NCBI GenBank assembly: GCA_019044685.2
Contig: JAGTXX020000005.1
Coordinates: 248,001 to 312,000 of the forward strand
Source: Nannochloris sp. 'desiccata'
Lineage: Eukaryota; Chlorophyta; Trebouxiophyceae; Chlorellales; Chlorellaceae
DNA length: 64,000 nucleotides
Direction: 5' to 3'
The notes under the pieces are model-generated. The model searched no databases, was not told where the DNA came from, and worked only from the letters and a program-made list of their open reading frames with translations. The position numbers and the translations under genes are program-made. Positions 23,226 to 30,637 of the stretch are shown one piece after another (positions within the stretch are counted from its first letter, which is position 1; every line of letters starts with the position of its first letter).

Positions 23226-24200
23226 TCAACCGCACCGTGTATTCGTCTTTTGACCACAGGCAACTCTATTAGGCAACCCATGCATTGCCTGAGGCACAGA
23301 AACACACTTGAAGCCAGATCTCAGTCGACCCAAGCATTTATTACTAGAGAAATAGTTGTTCTTTCCTTGATTACGGTTGTTGGTAACTGCCACTTTGAAC
23401 ATATGCTCCTTGGCGTTTTTACCAATATTACCTAGAATTTGGTAATTATTGCCTTTAACGCTAATAAGAGAGAACGCATATTTACATCCACAGAGATCTC
23501 TTCCATCAAGGATATTACCTTTAATAATAGCATCAGAGCTGTATTCTTTAATGTCAATCATCTCTGCGGTGACACCAGGGCCAATGGTGTTGTAAAGAAT
23601 GTGGTTGCGGGTGTTGGGATCCTTACCCCTCTGGTTATCAGAACCAAGATAAACACCTTCACCGTTCCCAGGGGATTTTCTACCAGTGTTCAAGATAGTA
23701 TTACGGATAATAATGTTGAAGTGAGAATTGTACTGAATGTGAACGGCCTCTTTGGCGAAATTGCGGACCATGCAGCTGTCAATTTTGCAATGATCAACAG
23801 TTTGCATGATAATACCTTTTAAGCCATTTTGCACGGTGATACCAGCGATGTTGATGTAGCTAGATTTGTAGATACGCAGGACGTAGTTGTTCTTGTCGTC
23901 TTTGCCATCAAGGATGGCGCTACGGGGACCGCAGAGGGTGATTGGTCTTTTCTTGGTGCCCTTTTTGTTTTCAAACCAAAGGTGGCGGTAACCTCCACCT
24001 CTGATGACAGAGCTATATGAACCGGAGGCCATCATGATCAAGTCACCGGCTTTGGAGGCGCGGATAGCCCTATCAAGCTCATTTGTGTTGCTGACTTTGA
24101 CGACACGGCTGTGAGGAAATGCATAACAGTTTACCGCGCAAGCAGGGGCCACGGCCGCAGCCAGGATGAAAAGAGAAAGTATACACGTAATAAGAGCCAT
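23226..24200 (-). CDS. Secreted right-handed beta-helix protein
   Basis: A single exon of 324 residues from the ATG at 24200. This start is preferred over the longer open frame because it begins a clear signal peptide (LITCILSLFILAAAVAPACA). The mature part shows parallel beta-helix turns with regularly spaced hydrophobic/Asn-rich strands (SSYINIAGITVQNGLKGIIM, IIIRNTILNTGRKS, AIIKGNILDGRD) between residues ~50 and 290. The fold is that of pectate-lyase-like and alginate/chondroitin lyase-like families and of many adhesins. I see no confident catalytic set. It carries about ten cysteines, consistent with extracellular disulphides. Likely a cell-wall or mucilage-binding or -cleaving protein. 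Confidence 0.75.
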   Translation of the reverse strand: MALITCILSLFILAAAVAPACAVNCYAFPHSRVVKVSNTNELDRAIRASKAGDLIMMASGSYSSVIRGGGYRHLWFENKKGTKKRPITLCGPRSAILDGKDDKNNYVLRIYKSSYINIAGITVQNGLKGIIMQTVDHCKIDSCMVRNFAKEAVHIQYNSHFNIIIRNTILNTGRKSPGNGEGVYLGSDNQRGKDPNTRNHILYNTIGPGVTAEMIDIKEYSSDAIIKGNILDGRDLCGCKYAFSLISVKGNNYQILGNIGKNAKEHMFKVAVTNNRNQGKNNYFSSNKCLGRLRSGFKCVSVPQAMHGLPNRVACGQKTNTRCG

Positions 24201-25004
24201 TATTACTGCAGAATTGAGAGAAAAGAATGGGGTATTTATGGGGTCAGCGCTTGTTTGATCTTGACAGCATTGCTCTTGAGGATGGATTGATAAAGGAAAA
24301 GGAGCTGAACCAATAGATATAGAACATAAACACAATCATAGAAAAGCGGTCACAAGCGTGTTTAGCTCAGCTATTGATGTCACTAGTCATACAGATGGTT
24401 AAGCAAAATCAAGCGTTCTTAGGGCGCTAGTGGACCGTCCGAATGCCAGACTAAGTTTTGAGTCGTATTTACCTTTTATAAGATAGCGAAAGTAAGCAAA
24501 AAATGTAACAAGCGGGTCAACGCCTCAGTCTGACAAATGATTTTCAATTTGAATGGGGTTGAACACAACTGCCAGAAAGAGGAAGGCGGATAAAATATGA
24601 ATAATGAATTGTAATAGAATCGCAATCAAGGCTGCAAGTTCCTGATGGCGAGGTTAAGCTGCTGAATTTCACCTGCTTGATAGGCAATGCAGCCCTCAGA
24701 CTCAGCCTCAGGGCTGAGCCTGGCGACTGGGGATTTTGCGCCCTCTGATATTTCAAATCTTGGTCTGCACCACACGCAGCACCACACAAACAAAACAACC
24801 ACCAAGCATAAGTGGGGCGACTGAAGCTTTATGCTAACCAAAGAATTAAAAAATAATTGCAAGTGGCGGAAGCGAAGCGGTTCCCAAAAAAGTTCGAAAC
24901 TGTTAAGAATTCTATTAAAGTGATCTAAGTTGTCACGTATACTTCTCCAAAAGTCCATTAACTTTACTGGGTTTCCCCAGTTAAACTCAGTAAATCATTT
25001 ATTA
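24201..25004. other. Divergent intergenic region, nothing recognised
   Basis: About 800 bases between two divergently transcribed genes, presumably both promoters. No gene or repeat supported. Confidence 0.5.
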
Positions 25005-26057
25005 ATGATGATTCAGTGCGGCAATAGTGTCTGTAGATTTGCAAAGCTCCAATCTCTAAGCAGAGCCTTCCTTGGCGACTGTGCTCCCGGCCATGTTGCT
25101 GTTGCTAAGAAACCCTCCGCAAAAAGAGCTGCCCACCTGAAAACCTGCGTATCAGCAGTATCTCAAAACATTTCAGAAGAATACCAGTCTGTCGAATTTG
25201 ATTTTGCCTGCCCCATCTGCACAACGACCCACTTCAAACTCCGCCAGACTGGAGGTAAGCCAACAGGCGACCTGACTTGCCCCCGATGCCAACGCACCTT
25301 CTCCGCTTCTTCAGCCTCTGTAGATCTCACTCTCACTTCTGGAGTGCAGCAAAAGGTATATGAACAGCGCTCTTGGGGTGGGACAGAAATATTCCGCAAC
25401 CCACTAGTGAGCTTAGCCTATGAGCGTGGCTGGCGTCAAGGCTTTGCATGGGCTGGATTTCCAGGGGTCGATAGAGAAACGGAAATAGCGTTAGAATACC
25501 TCAAACCTGCTTATGGAGAAGTTCTAGTTGACATGTCTTGTGGAAGTGGCTTGTTCTCTCGCAAATTTTTAGCTTCTGGCAACTTTTCTGGAGTGATTGC
25601 TGCCGACTTTAGTGAATCAATGCTTAGAGAAGCTCGTTCCTATTTTGAACAAGATACATCTCTTGATTCTGGGAAATATCTACTCGTCCGTGCAGACGTT
25701 GCCCGCTTGCCTTTCGCCACTGGCTCCCTTGCGGCAATCAACGCCTCTGCTGCGATTCATTGTTGGCCAAACCCTCAGGCAGCCCTTGTGGAAATTTCCC
25801 GCTGCCTCCGTCCTGGAGGTGTCTTTGTAGCTTCTACATTTTTAAGCGGAATAGCGCCACTAGGACAGATATTGGGTAACGATGATTTAGTTAGGCCTTT
25901 ACGGGGGTTAGAACCAACTACTGGCAGTTACAGATGGTGGGAAGAAGATGAACTAAAAGATCTTTGTACGGCGATGGGGTTGCAAGGGTTTGAAAGGGAA
26001 CGGAATAATAGATTTATTATGTTTACAGTGAGAAAACCTGGGATACATGGTGATTAG
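25005..26057 (+). CDS. Plastid SAM-dependent methyltransferase, plastoglobule At1g78140/At2g41040 type
   Basis: A single exon of 350 residues from the first in-frame ATG at 25005. The first ~55 residues are Arg/Ala/Ser/Lys-rich without acids until NISEEYQ, a plastid leader. A small zinc-ribbon-like element follows (CPIC...CPRC, about residues 65-95), then a class I methyltransferase: VDMSCGSGLFSRKF (motif I, near 170), VIAADFSESMLREA, RADVARLPFATGSLAAINAS, WPNPQAALVEISRCLRPGG and FVASTF. The order of Cys pairs then UbiE-like methyltransferase is that of the plant plastoglobule proteins, whose substrate is unknown (prenylquinone or lipid proposed). The length is normal for that group (about 350). 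Confidence 0.85.
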   Translation: MMIQCGNSVCRFAKLQSLSRAFLGDCAPGHVAVAKKPSAKRAAHLKTCVSAVSQNISEEYQSVEFDFACPICTTTHFKLRQTGGKPTGDLTCPRCQRTFSASSASVDLTLTSGVQQKVYEQRSWGGTEIFRNPLVSLAYERGWRQGFAWAGFPGVDRETEIALEYLKPAYGEVLVDMSCGSGLFSRKFLASGNFSGVIAADFSESMLREARSYFEQDTSLDSGKYLLVRADVARLPFATGSLAAINASAAIHCWPNPQAALVEISRCLRPGGVFVASTFLSGIAPLGQILGNDDLVRPLRGLEPTTGSYRWWEEDELKDLCTAMGLQGFERERNNRFIMFTVRKPGIHGD

Positions 26058-26395
26058 ATGGGAACACATTCTTATGCCAAAAAATTACGTGCTTTAGCTT
26101 ATATCTCGATAATTGTTATTTACTTCATATCTTAAGATACTTGTTTTATTTCACAAACACACAAACTACTTCAAAGCCATTGGTAATGCCATTTCAAATC
26201 AACACACCTGCTCTTTCAATGCTCTTCACCGTCGAAAACGGCTCCACCTTTTTAAAGCTGTTTTAAAGCTGGGCCTCAAGGCCAAGCAAGACCAAGGCGC
26301 TGGGCGCTTCTGTTGTCTTCTCAAACGCTTCCAGGCGAGTATTGAAAAGTGTCTAGGTTGCGCGTGCAAAACAGAAACATTAAATGCAATACGCC
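26058..26395. other. Convergent 3' region, nothing recognised
   Basis: About 340 bases between two converging genes; no feature supported. A short GCC-rich run near 26255-26290 is unexplained. Confidence 0.4.
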
Positions 26396-27817
26396 TTAAG
26401 AAGCGACATTGCATGATGGCTTAAAATTTGCACACAATAAAAGCCCTTGCCCAACTAGATCACTGTCCCCTCTATCGCTGCCTCTGCCTCTGGTATTGCT
26501 ATCACTGTTAAGCTGATTTCTTCTGTGATAATTAAACACAGTAACACCACCTTCATCTAGTGCAAAGTTTGCTCCAACTCCAGGAGTACCGAGGCATTTG
26601 CTAATTAATATCTGGCAGGCTTCTGCAGATGCTACAGCCACGACGTGCCGCCCCTCTGCTGGCCTTGGGGTGCCAAGCACTGCTTGTAAAGCAGTTTGAA
26701 CGTCCGATGCTTGTGCTTCCGCAGACCCTACTGCCACCAAAGGTGGTGTTACCGCTCCACCTGCAGCAACAGCACGCAAGGACGCAGCCACTTCTAAAGA
26801 TTTTGCAGAACTCCCGGCAACAAGTACCAACCTATCTGCCCCTGCTCTGCCCGTTTTTTCATTGCGAAGCGGGCCATCAGGGAAATAATTCAACCGTTCT
26901 ACTACAACGCTGACCTTTCCCTGTTTATCCCATCCAAAATTTAAAACAGAAAAGGCGGCATTTGTCTGAGTAATTCTTCGAAAGTGGAGCGGAGTGAGAC
27001 CCAAGGCAGTAGAAATTAATGCTTGATTGACAGCATTATGCGCTACGACAAGCGCAGTATCGTTAAATCCAGTTGAATTTAATATCTCTTGCCATGCCAA
27101 AGAAGCTCTATGCCACAACTCTCGGACAGGCATATGACCGTCAATCGAGAATTCAGCTGGGCGCCTCTGCCACGTCTCGTACGCATCAGGATGGGCTGTA
27201 CGACCAGCATTTTTATCCAACCCTTGAAAAGAGTATAAATCTACTTCACGGAGGGAAGGAAGCACCACAGCATGGCCCTGGCGAGGTCCCCAAACAACCT
27301 GCGCTGTTTTAGCCGCTCGCTTTAGTGGGGAGGCGAAAAGAGTATCAAATTTCCAGTTTTTAAGGACATCACGTGCTGCTTCTGCTTGGCGCACACCGTC
27401 TTCGGTTAATACCGAGAAATCAGAGCTGCCCTGGATACGGCTACGAGCGTTCCAGGTGCTCTGTCCGTGTCTGACGAGCACCACCCGACGGCATTGGCCA
27501 GGAAGAGATGGAATAGGCAAAGGTGGTAGATCTTTGCGATCATTTAAGTCGCTAAACTCATCAGATCCAGACCAGCACCAGGTGGGCACTGAAGTCTCTG
27601 AAGGTGTTGAAGTCACAGTAGAAGTTTGAGGACCGTCCCAAGAGCGGCCATGAGCATATTGTGGCTGCGAGCCGAAGCCAAATTTTGAGGATCCACGCGT
27701 GAAAGTTAAATTACTTTTAGAGGATATTTTCAGAGGAGATGCGAGGTGAGAGCCACTTTGCCTTGAAATAGTATTATTGGGAATTCCTCGATCAGTTAAT
27801 TGTAGTAGCGAAGACAT
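26396..27817 (-). CDS. 2-carboxy-D-arabinitol-1-phosphatase-like histidine phosphatase, plastid
   Basis: A single exon of 473 residues from the ATG at 27817; the first ~100 residues are Ser/Thr/Lys-rich and include a probable transit peptide. The histidine phosphatase domain begins with RRVVLVRHGQSTWNARSRIQ (RHG motif near residue 115) and continues with GSSDFSVLTEDG, SPLKRAAKTAQVVWG, REVDLYSFQGL and VVAHNAVNQAL (second catalytic His). The GSSDFSVLT and DLYSFQGL segments are specific to the plant CA1P phosphatase group. The C-terminal ~170 residues form a second, phosphatase-like half without the RHG motif. The enzyme is known to destroy carboxyarabinitol-1-phosphate, a tight-binding Rubisco inhibitor, in the stroma. 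Activity on other sugar phosphates is possible. Confidence 0.85.
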   Translation of the reverse strand: MSSLLQLTDRGIPNNTISRQSGSHLASPLKISSKSNLTFTRGSSKFGFGSQPQYAHGRSWDGPQTSTVTSTPSETSVPTWCWSGSDEFSDLNDRKDLPPLPIPSLPGQCRRVVLVRHGQSTWNARSRIQGSSDFSVLTEDGVRQAEAARDVLKNWKFDTLFASPLKRAAKTAQVVWGPRQGHAVVLPSLREVDLYSFQGLDKNAGRTAHPDAYETWQRRPAEFSIDGHMPVRELWHRASLAWQEILNSTGFNDTALVVAHNAVNQALISTALGLTPLHFRRITQTNAAFSVLNFGWDKQGKVSVVVERLNYFPDGPLRNEKTGRAGADRLVLVAGSSAKSLEVAASLRAVAAGGAVTPPLVAVGSAEAQASDVQTALQAVLGTPRPAEGRHVVAVASAEACQILISKCLGTPGVGANFALDEGGVTVFNYHRRNQLNSDSNTRGRGSDRGDSDLVGQGLLLCANFKPSCNVAS

Positions 27818-28352
27818 CCCTGACAAAGAATGCTGGGAAGCTATGATGGCTTTGGTGTAAAATTTAAGGCAATGTTATTAAATGGACGAAAGGTGGGAAA
27901 GAGTGGGTGGATTTATTTTTCAAGAAAAAGTTTGACTTCAAGTTAAATTGCCGGGCCGCTGACTTGACAGAGGAACTTGATGCCTTTAAAACGACACAGC
28001 ATTATGCGTTGAATGATTTCTTTGTAGAGATTCTGTCTGAGATAAGGTACATTAAGCAGCAGATGCACCGGCCAGCTAGCTGCCGGCCTTGATGAAAGGT
28101 TCTTTGATTTTTCGTCAGCGGGCAGGCGGTGTGCCCACCACGTGATCAATGGTAAAATGCCTTAAGCAGCCTCCCATTTTATTTTACGAAGTTCGTGTGT
28201 GCTATACGAATTCAAAAGAAGTATATGTCTGCTGTGGTTTGGACCTAATAGAGGATGCTGACTAAGGATTATTCTTTAAAAAAAGACGTCTTTGTAAAAT
28301 ACTGTATTCATTATTTATATGCCCATCAAGTATTTTGTTTTGATAAAGAAAA
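27818..28352. other. Spacer between CA1P-phosphatase-like gene and permuted tRNA
   Basis: About 530 bases without a credible gene. It contains an imperfect inverted repeat around 28068-28088 (gccagctagctgccggc) similar in character to the GCCAGCTGGC palindromes near 29272 and 29396. The left part should be the promoter of the minus-strand phosphatase. Confidence 0.4.
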
Positions 28353-28464
28353 TAGAAGTCAGATGCGCTATCCACTGCGCTACGCGGACTGCCAAATCTA
28401 TTCTGGCCTAATGGTCATTATTGTCTACCATCCACGGTGGGGTTCGAACCCACGACCCTCTGAT
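28353..28464 (-). tRNA. Circularly permuted tRNA-Arg (anticodon UCU)
   Basis: On the minus strand the 3' half comes first (28464 to 28429), then a 39-base intervening segment (28428 to 28390), then the 5' half (28389 to 28353). Joined in mature order they make 73 nt: acceptor GTCCGCG pairs with CGTGGAT over all seven positions (two G-U), D stem GCGC/GCGC with loop AGTGGATA, anticodon stem TCTGA/TCAGA with loop CTTCTAA (anticodon TCT), variable loop GGGTC, T stem GTGGG/CCCAC with loop TTCGAAC, discriminator G. The break lies between positions 37 and 38, the canonical tRNA intron site, as expected for maturation by splicing endonuclease and ligase to a circular intermediate, then RNase P and tRNase Z trimming of the intervening piece. 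CCA is not encoded. A T4 run follows the 5' half (28352-28349), a possible Pol III terminator. Confidence 0.9.
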
Positions 28465-28518
28465 TGCAACTTTGAAAAAAAGTTGAGTTCCAGGCCATCC
28501 AGATAGCTAACCTTGAAA

Positions 28519-28543
28519 ATTAGGGTTTTTTAGGGTTTTTTAA
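28519..28543 (-). promoter_or_regulatory. Telo-box-like repeat upstream of the permuted tRNA
   Basis: Two perfect head-to-tail copies of tagggttttt (+ strand, 28521-28540). Read on the minus strand they give AAAAACCCTA units, matching the plant telo-box AAACCCTAA, about 60 bases 5' of the tRNA's first transcribed half. Telo-boxes occur in promoters of plant translation genes; a role here is inference. It could equally be a scrap of interstitial telomere-like sequence. Confidence 0.3.
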
Positions 28544-28597
28544 GGATGGTCCTGGTGATGACTTTAAACTCCCTGGTTCGAGTCGGTTCTCCGTGGA

Positions 28598-28705
28598 GGC
28601 GTAGGGGCTTTTCATCGGTTCGCCCGGTTTTACCCCTCAGATCTCCAGCCGGCTCGCATCGAAAAGCAGCCTCAATATACTTGCTGCGGAAGCGAGGGAT
28701 TGTGG
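28598..28705 (+). repeat. Retroposon-like repeat, copy A
   Basis: A segment starting GGCGTAGGGGCTTTTCATCG and continuing with GGTTCGCCCGGTTTTACC recurs about 345 bases downstream (28943-29060). The first ~37 bases are nearly identical and the following ~70 bases remain about 70% similar (shared ATCGAA, AGCC-AATA, ATTGTGG blocks). A box-B-like GGTTCGAGTC lies at 28575-28584, just upstream. About 220 bases downstream it runs into a CT-rich tract and then AACTAAACTAAAC at 28918-28930, the kind of short tandem tail seen on SINEs and some LINEs. Identity as a SINE is inference. Confidence 0.5.
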
Positions 28706-28942
28706 GGTGGGTTTCCCAATGTTCAACTCTGGCCACAAGGTCCCTGAGGCTGAGTCTACAGTACTGCTCCCCTCTTGTGATATGGAGAGGTGATTATGGT
28801 CTTGTCCTCTTCCTTCATCTGTTTCCTTCTATATATGCATTTCTCTGTCATTTGTACTAGAGAGACTCGATCATTTCGATGAGGTCACCGGTGAGGTGGC
28901 TCGGGTTACATGTAACAACTAAACTAAACGATTACCCTAGCA

Positions 28943-29060
28943 GGCGTGGGGTTTTTCATCGGTTCGCCCGGTTTTACCTCGTAGATTTGCTGTCGGACTC
29001 TATCGAATTATAGCCGAAATACTAGCTATTGGCGAGGTCTACGGTCTGAGATTGTGGCTC
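28943..29060 (+). repeat. Retroposon-like repeat, copy B
   Basis: Second copy of the repeat at 28598-28705: GGCGTGGGGTTTTTCATCGG followed by the same TTCGCCCGGTTTTACC. Downstream there is a CAGTAAAGTAAAGTAAG tandem tail at 29424-29440, parallel to the AACTAAACTAAAC tail after copy A. Two 12-base perfect palindromes of related sequence lie between the core and that tail: AGCCAGCTGGCT at 29269-29280 and CGCCAGCTGGCG at 29394-29405. Confidence 0.5.
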
Positions 29061-29477
29061 TCTGGTGGGAGTTTTCTTGACCATGTGGCAGTTATTGCGT
29101 CTCACAGGCACAAGAAAATTAGGTTGTTCTTGGATTTGTAAGGCCTCTCCAAGTTACAAGGGGGGTTCAGGCCTCCGACCCCCGGGCCCGTGCTTTGCAT
29201 TCCGTTTCTGTTCTTCTTGTCTGTTTCTTGTCCTTGATAATTAATTGTCTTGAAGTACTCCGGACGCAGCCAGCTGGCTGTGAATGGGCAAAATTTCTTT
29301 TAGAAAGCCTTGGTTTCGTGTATGTATGTCATTTATCTTGCATTTGTGTTCTGCAGCACCAAGCTGAGGACTTATAAGAGTTTTATAGACGCCGCCAGCT
29401 GGCGGTGCATGGCTATAACCCACAGTAAAGTAAAGTAAGTTGGGTACACCTTTTGCAAAAAGTGTGTTTTTGGTATA

Positions 29478-29615
29478 AAGAAGGGGAGAATGTTACGTGT
29501 ATTTAGTAGCATTAGACCCTGGAGTGGCCCCTGCCCTCTCACACTATATAGCTAAGCTCCAATCCCCTGTTAGATAGTTGAATATATGTAATTATATATT
29601 ATAATACGTATAACA
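29478..29615 (+). mobile_element. LTR-like relic with polypurine tract
   Basis: A purine tract AAGAAGGGGAGAA (29478-29490) is followed directly by a 125-base segment with short terminal inverted repeats, beginning TGTTACGTGTAT (29491) and ending ATACGTATAACA (29615). Inside is a TATA-like CACTATATAG about 55 bases in, and an AT-rich end. A polypurine tract abutting TG...CA is the junction at the 3' LTR of copia/gypsy retrotransposons. No pol open frame and no second LTR were found, and the flanking five bases do not form a target duplication, so this is at best a truncated remnant. Confidence 0.4.
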
Positions 29616-29647
29616 CTCAACAAAGGCTGCAGCGCCGTCATATTTGG

Positions 29648-30046
29648 ATGGGTATTAGGCCACACCCTAGGCTTCATCAAGGTATTTGGGACATTGTAGC
29701 AATCAAATTACTTGCTGCCTGCGATTCAGGGCGCAAGAATTGGTTTGACCGGGTTCTTAAACTTCAGCATGCTACTGTTTCAGCTGCTCGTCGCAGAGGC
29801 GGCGGTAGAGGTCGTGCTCGCTCCTCTCGTACTACTGGCTCTATCCACCGTCCTCCTATGGCTCCTGGACCTGCAATGATAGCTTCAGTCAGTCAAGTTG
29901 TCTTGGCTGAATTCTGGTCTGGTCTTACTGAAATTGCTTTTCTTGGTGTCTTACCGCCTGCTTGGTTACTTGTGGTTCCCCTCAACCACCCCTTTTTGCA
30001 CCCTGATAGTACTAGATCTCATTGGGTCGTCTCTTCTTATGAATAA
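29648..30046 (+). CDS. Orphan Arg/Gly-rich small protein, unknown
   Basis: An ATG-started open frame of 132 residues just after the LTR-like segment. Codon choice (GCT, CGT, CCT, ACT) resembles the real genes rather than the repeat-rich DNA around it. The protein has an N-terminal part with WDIVAIKLLAACDSGRKNWF, an RRRGGGRGRARSSR motif around residue 50 that looks RNA- or DNA-binding, and a hydrophobic segment near residue 100. No family recognised. It could be a gag-like fragment of a retroelement, an exon of a larger gene, or a chance frame. Confidence 0.3.
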   Translation: MGIRPHPRLHQGIWDIVAIKLLAACDSGRKNWFDRVLKLQHATVSAARRRGGGRGRARSSRTTGSIHRPPMAPGPAMIASVSQVVLAEFWSGLTEIAFLGVLPPAWLLVVPLNHPFLHPDSTRSHWVVSSYE

Positions 30047-30637
30047 ATAGTGTTTAGACTCTTTTTTCTCTTTCTTTCCTTCCATTCATCATTTTACATG
30101 ATTAGTTAAGTTCTCAGCAAGGTGTGGGGCTTCATTGTCGATGACGGCTGTGGGTTAGAGGTCATGTCTGGTGGCGTTTTGCGATCCCCTGGGACGTTTT
30201 CTTCTTGGCGGCGGCAGCATATTGCAATTAAAACAACCAAATCGAGCTAATTTGCCGTTTATTATTATTTGTTTAATTGCAAATCCAAGCAGTGTCCCCA
30301 CCACTTTAAAAGACTATTTTAGGGAAGTTTACTGTTCTGGTGGATTCTTGTTCAATCCGTCGATCCTAAACCATAAATCCATTCATTATATAATATCCAT
30401 CGAATGCTTCATCTATCTTGGACAAGTTGCACCGCTATATCTGCAGAGTAGGTGTCAGACCTCAGTCCCCTCATCTCTCTCGTCCCCGCCAATTTGGGTC
30501 TCAACTCAATTGATACAAAGCTTATTTACGGAAAAAACAGATTTTAAATAAATATAGCATAATGATAAAATATTAAAAAGGCAGCAAATACCAATAAAAC
30601 AAAACAAAAGCAAATAAATAAATAGTTATTATTATTA
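30047..30637. other. Convergent spacer, nothing recognised
   Basis: About 590 AT-rich bases downstream of the receptor-like gene and the orphan frame, with TTA/TAA-rich microsatellite-like sequence at 30625-30642. No feature supported. Confidence 0.5.

Noticed and set aside
24201..24335. Longer N-terminus for the beta-helix protein
   Set aside because: The internal Met begins a canonical signal peptide; the upstream part would bury it.
28429..28540. A conventional minus-strand tRNA using the T arm at 28433-28453 with sequence to its right as the 5' half
   Set aside because: The sequence to the right has no acceptor strand complementary to CGTGGAT, no proper D arm and a T7 run; the 5' half at 28389-28353 pairs perfectly instead.
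30171..30551. 126-residue + strand open frame
   Set aside because: No coding-like codon use or domain; AT-rich spacer.
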